Source of the DNA: Micromonospora musae
GTDB lineage: Bacteria > Actinomycetota > Actinomycetes > Mycobacteriales > Micromonosporaceae
Length of the DNA stretch: 64,000 nucleotides
Assembly (NCBI RefSeq): GCF_003626635.1
Contig: NZ_RAZT01000004.1
Location: forward strand, 124,001-188,000
Reading direction: 5' to 3'
The notes beneath the pieces are model-generated. The model made no database searches. It saw only the letters and a program-made list of their open reading frames with translations, and had not been told where the DNA came from. A program made the translations under genes and the position numbers. Each line of letters begins with the position of its first letter. Position 1 is the first letter of the stretch. This document shows positions 1-9,056 of the stretch, one piece after another.

Positions 1-830
1 CGCGGGTGGACCCCACCCGGCTGCATCTGGGCCGGCCGTTGACCAGGGTGGATCGTGACGGCGAGGAGGTGGTGCTCACCTTCGCCGACGGCCGCACCCA
101 TCGGGCCGACGTGGTGGTCGGCGCGGACGGGCTGCGGTCGGCGGTCCGCGCGGCGCTCGTCCCGGACACGCCGGTCTTCTCCGGCCTCGGCGTGTTCCGT
201 GGGCTGGTGCCGATGGACCGGCTGCCGGCGGGCGCCCGTGCGCCGGTGGCCCGGATGTGGCTCGGTCCGGGCAGGCACTTCGTCTGCTACCCGGTCAGCG
301 GCGGCCGGGCACTCGGCTTCGCCGCCATCGCACCCCTGCGCCAGCCGCCCGTGGAATCGTGGTCCGCCACGGTGGATCCGGCCGAACTGGTCGCCGCCTT
401 CGACGGCTGGCACGCCCCGGTCGCCGCCGTCGCGCAAGCCGCCCGCGAGGTCCGCTACTGGGCGCTGTGGGACCGGGAACCGTTGACCGCCTTGTCGGTC
501 GGGCGGGTCACCCTGCTCGGCGACGCCGCCCACCCGATGCTGCCCTTCCTTGCTCAGGGCGCCAACCAGGCCGTCGAGGACGCCGTCGAGCTGGCCTCCT
601 GCCTCACCGGCGCCTCCCGCGCCGACGCCCCTGACCGGCTGCTGCGCTACCAGCGGCAGCGCATGCCCCGGACCACCGCCGTGCAGAGCGCCTCTCGCGC
701 GCAGGCTCGGCACATGCACCTCGCCGACGGCCCCGAACAGGCCGCCCGAGACGTGGCGCTGCGCCAGGCCGCCGACCTGGACGCCCGTGCCTGGCTGTAC
801 GGGTACGAGCCGGGCGGGGTGGCGGCGTGA
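1..830 (+). CDS. FAD-dependent monooxygenase, 5' end outside window
   Basis: C-terminal part of a group A flavin monooxygenase (PHBH fold), a family that hydroxylates or epoxidises aromatic and polyketide substrates with NAD(P)H and oxygen. Visible are the family DG motif (VVGADGLRSAVR) and the second FAD motif (LLGDAAHPMLPFLAQGANQA). The N-terminal GxGxxG dinucleotide site is absent, and the frame is open to the window edge, so the gene starts upstream; the GTG at 6 is probably internal. Its TGA overlaps the GTG of the next gene by four bases. The two proteins share motifs along their length, so they look like a tandem duplication in one operon. The substrate cannot be told. Confidence 0.9.
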   Translation, partial: RVDPTRLHLGRPLTRVDRDGEEVVLTFADGRTHRADVVVGADGLRSAVRAALVPDTPVFSGLGVFRGLVPMDRLPAGARAPVARMWLGPGRHFVCYPVSGGRALGFAAIAPLRQPPVESWSATVDPAELVAAFDGWHAPVAAVAQAAREVRYWALWDREPLTALSVGRVTLLGDAAHPMLPFLAQGANQAVEDAVELASCLTGASRADAPDRLLRYQRQRMPRTTAVQSASRAQARHMHLADGPEQAARDVALRQAADLDARAWLYGYEPGGVAA

Positions 831-1996
831 CACGGGTCGCGATCGTGGGCGGCGGAGTGGCCGGCCTGGCCGTCGCCGCGCTGCTGCGCCAGCACGGGGT
901 GCCGTACCGCATCTACGAACAGGCGACCCGGTTCACCGCCGTCGGCGCCGGCATCCAGCTCTCCCCGAACGGGGTGCGGATCCTGCGCCGGCTCGGTGTG
1001 GGCCCGACGCTGCGCGAGCACGGCGTCGCCGCCGAATCGATCGACATCCGACGCTGGGACGACGGCCGGCTCCTCTGCGCCCTCCCACACGGCGACGCGT
1101 GCGTGACCGCCTACGGCGCCCCGTACGTGCTTATCCACCGTGCCGACCTGCAGCGCGGCCTGGTCGGGCTCCTGCCGGCTGCCGACCTCGGGCTCGGCCG
1201 GCGCGTCGTCCGCGTCAGCGAGGACGACGAGCAGGCCACGCTGCACCTCGCCGACGGCACCAGTGACACCGCCGACCTGGTCATCGGCGCCGACGGTGTG
1301 CACTCCGTGGTGCGTCCCGCGCTGATCGACGACACCCCGCGCTACTCCGGCTACGCCGTCTGGCGCGGCCTGCTCCCGGTGGACGAGGTGCCCGCGCTGG
1401 GTCGCGTACCCCGGGTGCTCTTCTGGTTCGGGCCCGACGCCCACGTCACGTACTACCCGATCGCCGCCCGACAAGCGGTGCACGTCAGCGCGGTCTGCGC
1501 GCAGAGCGCGGAGACCGGCGACCCTGCCGTCGAGGAGCTGACCGCCGCACTGGACGGCTGGCATCCCGAGGTGCTCCGGGTCATCGGCGCGGCCCGTGGG
1601 GTCAGCCGCTGGGGACTGTACGACCGGGAGATCGCCGGGCCCTGGCACAGCCGTCGGCTGGTGCTGCTCGGCGACGCCGCCCACCCGACCCTGCCGTACC
1701 TGTCGCAGGGCGCCAACCAGGCGCTGGAGGACGCCCTGCTCGTCGCCGACCTACTCGCCGCGGACCCGGCCACCGCCCTCTATCGGTACGAGCGGGCGCG
1801 CCGCCCCCGGGTGGCGGAGGTGCACCGGCAGGCCCGGCGTCGGGCCGCCCTCTTCCACCTGCCCGACGGGCCAGCGCAGCGCGCCCGCGACGAGGAACTG
1901 GCCCGGCAGGTCGACCTGAGCCACCTCCGGTGGCTCTACGGCCACGACCCCGACGCGGAGCTGGCGCACGGCGCGTCGACCGGCGGGAGCGGATAG
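827..1996 (+). CDS. FAD-dependent monooxygenase
   Basis: Complete 389-residue group A flavin monooxygenase. It starts with the dinucleotide-binding motif VAIVGGGVAGLAVAALL (about residues 3-20), has the DG motif IGADGVHSVVR (about 148-158) and the ribityl-binding motif LLGDAAHPTLPYLSQGANQA (about 278-297). Length is normal for salicylate-hydroxylase-like or 6-hydroxynicotinate monooxygenase-like enzymes. The GTG start lies inside the stop of the upstream paralogue (GTGA overlap), which implies translational coupling. Two adjacent, similar monooxygenases suggest successive oxidation steps or a diverged duplicate. The substrate is not inferable. Confidence 0.93.
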   Translation: MTRVAIVGGGVAGLAVAALLRQHGVPYRIYEQATRFTAVGAGIQLSPNGVRILRRLGVGPTLREHGVAAESIDIRRWDDGRLLCALPHGDACVTAYGAPYVLIHRADLQRGLVGLLPAADLGLGRRVVRVSEDDEQATLHLADGTSDTADLVIGADGVHSVVRPALIDDTPRYSGYAVWRGLLPVDEVPALGRVPRVLFWFGPDAHVTYYPIAARQAVHVSAVCAQSAETGDPAVEELTAALDGWHPEVLRVIGAARGVSRWGLYDREIAGPWHSRRLVLLGDAAHPTLPYLSQGANQALEDALLVADLLAADPATALYRYERARRPRVAEVHRQARRRAALFHLPDGPAQRARDEELARQVDLSHLRWLYGHDPDAELAHGASTGGSG

Positions 1997-2688
1997 ATCG
2001 ACCCACGAACCTGTGCGGAAAGCGGCGCTGACTTCGGCGCCCACACGGATCGGCAGGCCCGGGCAATCGAGGGCCAGCGCCCTGGCCGCGATGCCGCCAA
2101 GCACCGAGGCCTGGCGGCCCGACCCGGGCGAGCCCTGGCGTTCAGAGCCGGGTAGCCCTTGTCCGCGAACGTCATCACCTCGGCGCTGCTCAGCGCGTCG
2201 ACGATGCCGTGAACGCGGGCGGCGCTCAGGTCATGAATGGCACCGGGCAGCGCCGCCGATGCCCAGACCAGGCGACCCGCAGCGTCCCCGATGACCTGCA
2301 CGTTCACACCGTGCCGCTTGTGTTTGCCCACGTAGTAGGGCCCCTGGTCGGCGACCGGGTCGATCGGGATCAGCGTGCCGTCGAGGATCGTGTATGCCAG
2401 CTTGCGGATGCGGTCCATCGTGGCAGCCAGATCGTCGGCCGCTGCGGCGAGCAGGTCGACAGCTTCGTGGACGTAGCGCCAGACGGTGGTGACGCCAATG
2501 CCGAACCCAGCTGCGAGGCGGGTGTAGGTATCGCCGTTGCGCAGGTGGGCGAGGGTGAGCAGGGCTTGCCGACCGGGGTCCAGACGCCGCCACCGGGATC
2601 GGCGCTGCCGACGGTGGCCGCGGATGCGCTCGGCGAGGTGGCTCAGGGTTCGACTGGACAGCGGAATCGTGGCGGGGTAAGACAGCAC
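1936..2688 (-). pseudogene. IS5-type transposase, C-terminus lost
   Basis: The first about 190 residues match actinobacterial IS5-family (DDE_Tnp_4) transposases: an N-terminal helix-turn-helix region (RLAAGFGIGVTTVWRYVHEA), the first catalytic Asp in AYTILDGTLIPID and the second in GAIHDLSAARVHG, followed by VMTFADKGY. After that the family sequence stops and the frame continues into unrelated residues down to 1936, overlapping the 3' end of the monooxygenase. The segment with the catalytic Glu is missing, so the copy cannot be active. The IS right-hand DNA was probably deleted up to the monooxygenase. Confidence 0.85.
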
Positions 2689-2689
2689 G

Positions 2690-2749
2690 GCGAGGCTCCC
2701 GGTCGGGGCATCGGATCTTGGTCGACTGCTGTCTTACCTGGAGCCTCGC
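2690..2749. repeat. Inverted repeat just upstream of the IS5-type transposase
   Basis: Arms GCGAGGCTCC (2690-2699) and GGAGCCTCGC (2740-2749) flank the transposase start. A related but longer inverted repeat occurs at 42047-42108 beside a second relic of the same element, so this is a structural part of the IS end. Confidence 0.7.
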
Positions 2750-3197
2750 CCTCATCGATCTCCGGGTTAGCCGCACCCGCCGTGACCAGCACGATCACGA
2801 TGAAAAGGGCTCATTGGGCAGCGCTGAGCAAGGAAACCAAGCCGCGCCCGCTGCGGTATGGAACTCGCTGAACCCGATCAACGTCAAAGCTGATACAGCT
2901 TCAACCTACGCGGACGTCGACGTGTCCGACTACACCTCTTCGAGCGACAGTCGGGCGGGCTGGTTCGACTGCAGCGCGGGCGCGGACGACATCAAACTGA
3001 ACACACACTGGATGGACGGCTACAACGACTCGCAGAAGCACGCGGTCGTGACCCACGAGTTCGGGCACTCTCTCAAGCTCGCCCACGGGCCGGAGATCGC
3101 GGTGATGGACACGTGCCCGGCCTGTTACAACCCGAACATGAACAACAACCTGCAATCGTGGGACATCAACTCGTATCCCAACGTATGGGGGTACTGA
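2718..3197 (+). pseudogene. Zincin metalloprotease, 5' end replaced by IS DNA
   Basis: The C-terminal half, from about 2860, is a metzincin/matrixin-like zinc protease with the motif HEFGHSLKLAH (zinc-binding HExxHxxxxxH) and a likely Met-turn (AVMDTCP). The usual Gly at position 8 of the motif is Lys. The first about 45 codons read through IS-derived DNA, so no signal peptide or propeptide remains and the authentic start is lost. It ends three bases before the next gene, which suggests the two were an operon. Probably a 5'-truncated remnant; a shortened product is possible but would lack secretion signals. Confidence 0.7.
2755..2808 (+). repeat. Dispersed repeat, copy 1
   Basis: About 50 bases with a near-identical inverted copy at 28446-28497. 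The shared core reads CCGCACCCGCCGYGACCAGC followed by a matching ACGATCACGA tract. In one frame both copies encode RTRRDQHDHDEK. It lies next to the IS5 relic here, so it may belong to that or another mobile element. Confidence 0.6.
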
Positions 3198-3199
3198 GC

Positions 3200-3742
3200 A
3201 TGAACCGCCGCCTTGTTCGACCGCTGGTCGCAGGCGCCGCCGCCGTCGCGGTGGCCTCCGGCGGATGGTTGGCCTACGACTCGCTGCGGGCGGGTGACAT
3301 GCACACGGTGCACTCGTCCTACGCGTTCGATGTCACCGACGAGACGAAGGTCGCCGGGTTTGCCGACTACGTCGTCGTCGCGACGGTAAACCGCGTCGCG
3401 GAGGTGCAGGAGCGCGACGGCGCGCCCTACACCGTCTTCGACGTGACGGTGGACAAGACCCTCAAGGGCGAGCCGGTCAAGACGCTGCGCGTAGTCCAGC
3501 TGGGTGGAACCCTTGGCAAGGACACCTGGCAGGTGGAGGGCGAGTCTCTGCTACGGCCCGGCACGACCTACGTGCTCGCGGCGAAGACGGAGCAGGGGCG
3601 TGGGACGCATCAGCTGGTGGGCGGGGCGGATTTCCCGGTCGTTGACCGGTCCGCGACGCGTGCTGGCGGTGGCCCAGTGGTCGAGTGGCAGGACAGCGTC
3701 GCCCGCCAACGATGGCCCGAGGAACTCCCGAAGAGCTCCTGA
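3200..3742 (+). CDS. Membrane-anchored or exported hypothetical protein
   Basis: 180-residue protein with a single N-terminal hydrophobic segment (about residues 7-27) after a basic start (MNRRLVRP), so it is anchored or exported; no lipobox Cys is seen. The rest is soluble and beta-rich, with no recognised catalytic motif. The ATG at 3200 is preferred over a GTG at 3113 because it starts three bases after the metalloprotease stop and begins with the export signal. A strong terminator follows at 3760-3808. It may have worked with the now truncated protease. Confidence 0.75.
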   Translation: MNRRLVRPLVAGAAAVAVASGGWLAYDSLRAGDMHTVHSSYAFDVTDETKVAGFADYVVVATVNRVAEVQERDGAPYTVFDVTVDKTLKGEPVKTLRVVQLGGTLGKDTWQVEGESLLRPGTTYVLAAKTEQGRGTHQLVGGADFPVVDRSATRAGGGPVVEWQDSVARQRWPEELPKSS

Positions 3743-3759
3743 CCGCCGTCCTTCGACCG

Positions 3760-3808
3760 AACACCCCTGGCCTGTCGCCCCGATCCCGGGCGACAGGCCA
3801 GGGGTGTT
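3760..3808 (+). terminator. Perfect 21-bp hairpin terminator
   Basis: Arms 3760-3780 and 3788-3808 are fully complementary over 21 bases with a 7-base loop; the left arm begins AACACCCCTGGCC. It starts 18 bases after the stop of the exported protein. There is no long T run, as is common in high-GC actinobacteria. Confidence 0.85.
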
Positions 3809-3880
3809 GTGAGGTAACCGGGCCGCGGGCACTCCTCGACGAGCTGCTCGTTCTTCGTCGCCGTCGACCATTGATCGCGG

Positions 3881-3919
3881 CTGAGGGTCCCCACCTCATA
3901 TGGAGGTAAGGACCCTCAG
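3881..3919. promoter_or_regulatory. Nested hairpin upstream of a small ORF
   Basis: CTGAGGGTCC (3881-3890) pairs with GGACCCTCAG (3910-3919), and an inner ACCTC/GAGGT pair surrounds ATATG. It ends 24 bases before the start of the 56-residue ORF and just before its AAAGGAG ribosome site, so it could be an operator or a 5' leader structure. Confidence 0.45.
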
Positions 3920-3942
3920 CGCGGCTCGAAAGGAGTGAAGCC

Positions 3943-4113
3943 ATGCCGGCCGTCGTTGATGCTGTCATTCCCAGCGACAACGGACTGTTCCTGGTCCGAG
4001 ACGTCAATGCCGAAAGCTTCGAAGCTCGACTGGCGGCCTTTCAGGCATCCCGCATCATCGTCGGCGGCGACAAGAGCCTGGTCGACAGCCGACGACGACG
4101 GCGCCGCAGGTGA
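3943..4113 (+). CDS. Small hypothetical protein (56 aa)
   Basis: ATG start with a good AAAGGAG ribosome site 6-7 bases upstream. The product has an alternating hydrophobic pattern and ends in an arginine run (SRRRRRR). No family is recognised. Composition differs from the neighbours and the region carries other damaged genes, so it may be a remnant. Confidence 0.4.
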   Translation: MPAVVDAVIPSDNGLFLVRDVNAESFEARLAAFQASRIIVGGDKSLVDSRRRRRRR

Positions 4114-4179
4114 CGCGACTGGCTCGGTGACTGTTGTGGGCGGACTCTTCGACTGGCTCAGCTGCTGATCGGTGAACAG

Positions 4180-4529
4180 ATGGCTATGGACAAGACCCTG
4201 CTGTTGGGGGCCACAGATCCTGATTGGGATCCACGGATGAGCGAGGTCGTGGCGGACCTCGAGGTGGTGTTCGGTTTCAAGCTTCCCCGGAGCCGGCGGG
4301 AAAGGAGATGTTCCTCGGGGGCGACGATCGGAGTCACGCGTGGTTGACGCTGGAGGGGGAGGATTGGGAGCCGTTCCGCAGCCATCCCTGCAACCTCGAC
4401 GTCGCGACCGGTGAGCCGGAGTTGCTGTACGTGACCTCTTTGTTCGAGCGGTCGGCCGGCTTCGCCCGGTATCGCGTGCTGGACGACGCCTGCGTCCGGT
4501 CGACGCACTTTCCATGCGAGGAGTGGTGA
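4180..4529 (+). pseudogene. Hypothetical protein broken by a frameshift
   Basis: Frame 1 from the ATG at 4180 reads MAMDKTLLLGATDPDWD and stays plausible to about 4300, then hits TGA at 4345. From about 4308 another frame is protein-like (MFLGGDDRSHAWLTLEGEDW through CEEW, stop 4529). The join falls at a GGGAAAGGAG tract, and the second frame has no properly spaced ribosome site of its own, so one frameshifted gene is more likely than two overlapping ones. Acidic and Trp-containing; no family recognised. Confidence 0.5.
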
Positions 4530-4596
4530 CTCGACCAGGCGGCCGCTGGCGCGCGCCACCACCGACGGCGTCGCCGTCTGCGTCTACCCTTACCGG

Positions 4597-4878
4597 GTGA
4601 GCCTTCCACCCGACCGGTACGCCTCAGCCGGCGAACCGGGGCCCGACCAAGCGCCCCGGCCGGCACCGACACCGGAGGCTCTGGAACTGCCCGACGACGT
4701 GAAGGATCTGGAAGGCTGGATCGTCGCCGTGCTGCGGGCCGCACCCGTCGACCAGATCTTCAGCGCGTCCGCCCGTGCTGAACGGCTGGCCACAGAGCGC
4801 TTCGGAGCGAAGGCGACGGTGGCAGCCCTGCGACGGGTGCTGCCGATGGAGTTGGCTGCCCGCTTACCCCCGCCGTGA
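4597..4878 (+). CDS. Small hypothetical protein (93 aa)
   Basis: GTG-started ORF with a Pro-rich N-terminus (about residues 1-28) and a predicted helical body containing DDVKDLEGWIVAVLRAAP and SARAERLATERFGAKA. Codon use looks normal for the genome. No family is recognised and there are no obvious partners. Confidence 0.55.
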   Translation: MSLPPDRYASAGEPGPDQAPRPAPTPEALELPDDVKDLEGWIVAVLRAAPVDQIFSASARAERLATERFGAKATVAALRRVLPMELAARLPPP

Positions 4879-5128
4879 CCGGCTCCCGGCCGATCAAAGA
4901 CGGCAGTCCGGCGAGGCTCACCGCTCTTGCCGCAGATAACAGGGCCGCGCCATGTAGCCGCCAGAGGACGTCACCGTAGGCGACCCGTGCTGGTGTTGGG
5001 CGTGACCAGGGTCATGAGTGTCGTCCCGGGTCAGGGCCCCGGCAAAGTCGCGTGACGGGGTCTGGCTTGTGGAAGTTGGAGGGGAAGCGCCGCTGTTGGT
5101 GGCAGCAAGACGGGCATGACCCGACCGG

Positions 5129-5646
5129 AAGATCATCAAAGGCAACCAGCCCCACCTGCACCGCCAACTCACCGGCCTGCCCTGGCGGACAGTCCCGGAC
5201 GCCACCCGCGACTGCGACCGCGGGCACGGCCGCCGCGAGATCCGCAGCCTGAGGATCCTGACGACCTCCACCGGCATCGACTTCCCGCACGCCGCCCAAG
5301 CCATTCAGATCCGCCGCCGTAGACGCCGCCTGGACCAGCCGAAACGCTTCACCACCGAGACCGTCCACGCCATCGCCGACCTCCGCGTCGACCAGGCGAG
5401 ACCGGCACAACTGGCGGAGCGGATCCGCGGCCACTGGTAAAGACAAGATCCACTGGGTCCCCGACGTCACGTACGACGAAGACCGCAGCCAGAGCCGCAC
5501 CGGCACCGGCCCCGAAGTCATGGCCCGCCCTACGCAACGCCGCCATCGGCGCCCTACGCCTGACCGGGGTCACCAACATCGCCGCCGCCAACCGACAGCA
5601 CGCCCGTGACAGCACCCGCCCACTGGCACTACTCGGCATTACCTGA
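5129..5646 (+). mobile_element. ISAs1-type transposase relic
   Basis: Translating across frames gives the C-terminal half of an ISAs1-family transposase. One frame reads IIKGNQPHLHRQLTGLPW through AERIRGHW and then hits TAA near 5438. A second reads KIHWVPDVTYDEDRSQSRTG. A third reads NAAIGALRLTGVTNIAAAN to RPLALLGIT with stop at 5644-5646. At least one in-frame stop and two frameshifts, plus the absent N-terminal half, mark it as dead. DNA at 4879-5128 holds no supported gene and may be further IS debris. Confidence 0.8.
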
Positions 5647-5841
5647 CGAATTTGCCGGGGCCCTGGCGTCTCGCGGCCCATCGGGGCGCTCGGCCATGCA
5701 CCTTGTCGCCGACGAAGTTGTCCCGGAGGCGGCGGGCCTGCCATCGCTCGACGGCGTCAGCTCGAGGTCGGGCTGAGCGTCCCGCGAGGCGAGTCGTGGG
5801 ATGCTCTTGCGCCCGAGCAGCGAAGAGGGAGATCATCACGC

Positions 5842-8796
5842 ATGCTCGACCCCTCGCCGGAGGACAACACAACTTCACCGACAGTTTCCACGCCGCACTT
5901 CGTTGGTCGTGATCGGGAGATGGCGGCGCTCCGGGACGCCTTGGCCCGGCCGCCGGCGATCGTGCTGGTGGAGGGCGAGGCAGGGATCGGGAAGAGTCGA
6001 CTGCTGCGAGAGTGGTTGGCCGCGCCGGACCAGCGCACCGCCCTGGTCTCGGTGTGCCCCCCGCTTCGCGAGTCGCTCACGTTGGGGCCGGTCGTCGACG
6101 CGTTCCGGGGGATCGACGGGCCGGTGTCGCGGTTGCCGCTCACCGACCTCGCGGGTGCGTTACGGCCGCTGTTCCCTGAGTGGTCCGCTGACCTGCCGCC
6201 CGCACTTCAGCCTTTGGACGACGCGAAGGCGGCGCGGCATCGCCTGTTCCGCGCCTTGGACGAGCTGCTCCGGGCGCTGCGTGTCGACGTTCTCGTGCTC
6301 GAGGACGCGCACTGGGCCGACGAGGTGACTCTGGAGTTCCTGCTCTTCGTCACCTCCCGGCAGCAGTCGGACGGGCCGAGCCTCGTGATCTCCTATCGGC
6401 CGGAGGAGGTGGACGTCGGATCGCTGTTGCTGCGGCTGACGTCCCGGTTGCCTGCCGGCGTGACCCAGCTGAGGATCGCCCTGGCGCCGATGGGACCCCC
6501 CGACACGGCGGCGCTGATCTCCTCGATGCTGGACGGCAACCCGATATCGCAGGAGTTCACGACGTTCATGCACGAGCGGACCGGCGGTGTTCCGCTGGCG
6601 CTGGAGGAGTCGGTTCGCCTCATGTGCGACCGCGCCGACCTCGTCTTCCGCGACGGGCAGTGGGTGCGGCTGAAGCTGCGTGAGCTGCAGGTGCCGCCGA
6701 CGGTGCGTGACTCCACCCGGGAGCGGGTGGGACGTCTGTCGCCGGGGGCGCAGCAGGTGTTGCGAGCCGCGGCCACGTTGGCCGAGCGCGCGTCGGTGGC
6801 CACGATCGCGGTGACCGCCGGTCTGTCACCAGCTGCGTGTCGCGGCGCTATCGCGGAGGCGGCCGATGCCGGCGTCCTGGACGGGGACGACCGCGGCCAG
6901 TGGCGGTTCCGGCATGTGCTGGCCGCCACGGCCGTCTACGAAGCGATCCCGTTGACCGACCGCAGGCACTTGCACCTACTGGCCGGCCGGGCGTTGGAGG
7001 AGATCCATCCGCCGCGGGTGGCCCGTCTTGCCCGTCACTTCCGTGAGGCGGGTGAGACGCGGTCCTGGGCGCGGTACGCCGAGCAGGGCGCCGAGCTGGC
7101 CATGGCCTCGGGTGACCACACGAAGGCGGTCGACCTGCTGGTCGATCTGTTGTCGTCGTCCGAGCTGCCGCCGGGGGATCGGGCCCGGGTCGCGCGCATC
7201 GCCGGGGTGGCCGCACTGGGCCGGCGTGAACCGGTCGACGAGGTCTACCACCGGGTGATCCGTACCCTGCGCTCGGTGCTGGAGACCCCCGGTCTCTCGG
7301 CCCGCCAGCAGGCCGAGATCCGCAACCCCCTGGGTCGGCTGTTGATCACCGGGGGCGAGGCGCAGGCCGCCCTCGGCGAGCTCGAACAGGCGGTGGCCAA
7401 CCTCGACCATGACCCGGTCGAGGCGGCTCGGGCCATGACCTATCTCGGCTGGGCCTATGCGGGGCCGTGGCCGGCGTCGACTCATCGGCGTTGGCTGGAT
7501 CGCGCCGCCGAGCTCACCGCCGGATTCGACTCTCCCGCCGAGCGGTTGAACCTGGCCGGCAACCGAGCCGCCGCGCTGCTCATGCTCGGCGAGGAGGAGG
7601 CCTGGGACGTCGTCGCCGACCTGCCTGTCGACGGCGCGACCTCGGCGGAGCGGCTCGACGTGGCCCGCATCCACGCGAACGTCGGGACCGGGGCACTGAT
7701 CTGGGGTCGGTACGCCGACGCGGAGGAGCACCTCGCCGTGGCCATGCGCCTCGCCGAGGCCGAGCAGGCGTCCCGGTTGCAGTACAACGTCCGGCTCGAA
7801 CAGGCCAACCTGGCGTGGCTCACCGGCCGGTGGGAGGGCCTCGCGGAGCGGAGCGCGGCACTCGCCGACGCCGACCGAGACCGTCCGGCGCACTACCTGG
7901 GCAGCATTCGGCTCGCGGCCCGGCTGGCCGCCGCAGCCGGACGGCGGCGCGCCGCGGAGGAGCAGTTCCGGCTGGTCCTCGAGGAGTCCGCCCGGCTCGG
8001 CGCGGTCGACGACACGATGGAGGCCGCCGCCGCGCTGGCCCGACTGTGGCTGACGGACGGAAACAGCGGACGGGCGCTGCAGATCACGGACGAGCCGATG
8101 GAGACGGTTCGGAGCAAAGGCATCTGGGTCTGGGCGACGGACCTCGTCCCCGCCCGGATCGAGGCGCACCTCGCCGCGGGCGACCTCAAGTCCGCGACCC
8201 GCCTGGGCGACCAGTTCGCCAGGGGACTGCGTGACCGTACGGCGCCCGCGCCGCGCGCCGCGCTCACCGTGTGTCGTGCCCTGCTGCTCGCCGCGGCCGG
8301 AGACCACGCCCGGGCGGCGACGGCGTACGACCGGGCGGCGTGCGCCTGGGGCGCGCTGCCGCGTCCCTACGACGCGATGCTCGCCCGCGAGCGTCAAGCC
8401 GAGTCACTCATCGCGCAGGGCCAGAGCGACAAAGGCCGGGAGCTGCTGGCCGCACAGTACGAGCAGCTGTTCCGGCTCGGCGCCCGCGGCGACGCGGACC
8501 GGGTCGCCCAGCGGCTTCGCGAGCACGGCGCCGAGGTCCCGCGGCTGTGGCGCGGCGGGCGACGAGGGTACGGCGACCAGCTCTCGCCTCGCGAGCTCGA
8601 CGTGGTCCAACTGGTTGTCGCCGGCAAGACGAACCGGGAGATCAGCCGGATCCTGGCCAAGTCCCCGGCCACTGTGGATCAGCAGCTGCGTGCGGCGATG
8701 CGCAAGTTGAAGGTGACCTCGCGGACCGCGCTCGCGGTCAAGGCGGTGGAGGCCGGAGTCTTCGCCGAAGAAGATCCTCTCGATGAACCGTCGTGA
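5842..8796 (+). CDS. LuxR-family ATP-binding (LAL) transcriptional regulator
   Basis: 984-residue STAND-type regulator, typical LAL length. N-terminal AAA/NACHT-like ATPase with Walker A GEAGIGKS (about 45-52) and Walker B VLVLEDAHWAD (about 151-161). The middle is TPR-like helical repeats (about 390-880). The C-terminal LuxR/GerE helix-turn-helix covers about 912-975 (LSPRELDVVQLVVAGKTNRE). Such proteins bind ATP and usually activate neighbouring metabolic or secreted-product genes. The next gene on the same strand is a giant secreted protease 260 bases downstream, a possible target. The start has no strong ribosome site. Confidence 0.93.
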   Translation: MLDPSPEDNTTSPTVSTPHFVGRDREMAALRDALARPPAIVLVEGEAGIGKSRLLREWLAAPDQRTALVSVCPPLRESLTLGPVVDAFRGIDGPVSRLPLTDLAGALRPLFPEWSADLPPALQPLDDAKAARHRLFRALDELLRALRVDVLVLEDAHWADEVTLEFLLFVTSRQQSDGPSLVISYRPEEVDVGSLLLRLTSRLPAGVTQLRIALAPMGPPDTAALISSMLDGNPISQEFTTFMHERTGGVPLALEESVRLMCDRADLVFRDGQWVRLKLRELQVPPTVRDSTRERVGRLSPGAQQVLRAAATLAERASVATIAVTAGLSPAACRGAIAEAADAGVLDGDDRGQWRFRHVLAATAVYEAIPLTDRRHLHLLAGRALEEIHPPRVARLARHFREAGETRSWARYAEQGAELAMASGDHTKAVDLLVDLLSSSELPPGDRARVARIAGVAALGRREPVDEVYHRVIRTLRSVLETPGLSARQQAEIRNPLGRLLITGGEAQAALGELEQAVANLDHDPVEAARAMTYLGWAYAGPWPASTHRRWLDRAAELTAGFDSPAERLNLAGNRAAALLMLGEEEAWDVVADLPVDGATSAERLDVARIHANVGTGALIWGRYADAEEHLAVAMRLAEAEQASRLQYNVRLEQANLAWLTGRWEGLAERSAALADADRDRPAHYLGSIRLAARLAAAAGRRRAAEEQFRLVLEESARLGAVDDTMEAAAALARLWLTDGNSGRALQITDEPMETVRSKGIWVWATDLVPARIEAHLAAGDLKSATRLGDQFARGLRDRTAPAPRAALTVCRALLLAAAGDHARAATAYDRAACAWGALPRPYDAMLARERQAESLIAQGQSDKGRELLAAQYEQLFRLGARGDADRVAQRLREHGAEVPRLWRGGRRGYGDQLSPRELDVVQLVVAGKTNREISRILAKSPATVDQQLRAAMRKLKVTSRTALAVKAVEAGVFAEEDPLDEPS

Positions 8797-8805
8797 AAAT
8801 TGACG

Positions 8806-8818
8806 TATCCACTGGATA
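8806..8818. promoter_or_regulatory. Short inverted repeat ahead of the protease gene
   Basis: TATCC-ACT-GGATA, directly after a TTGACG hexamer at 8800-8805, lies in the 260-base gap between the LAL regulator and the protease. It could be a regulator site overlapping a promoter. The arms are only five bases, so the call is weak. Confidence 0.25.
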
Positions 8819-9056
8819 GCGACGGGCACTCGGCGCGCCGAGCATGACTCCATGATTCATAGCCCTTGGGCAGTGCATGCCTGAGCGACCTGTCGTGCGG
8901 AACGACTCGGCCATCGAGCACCAGCCACCACCCGAGCTGCCGCGCGAGCCGCACCCCGGCGGCACCCTCGACGCCCGCGACCCCGACGGTACGGATGGTG
9001 CCGGCGACCACCAGAGCCACGACCCCTACCAGCCCCTGTAGGCCGAAGGACCCCCC

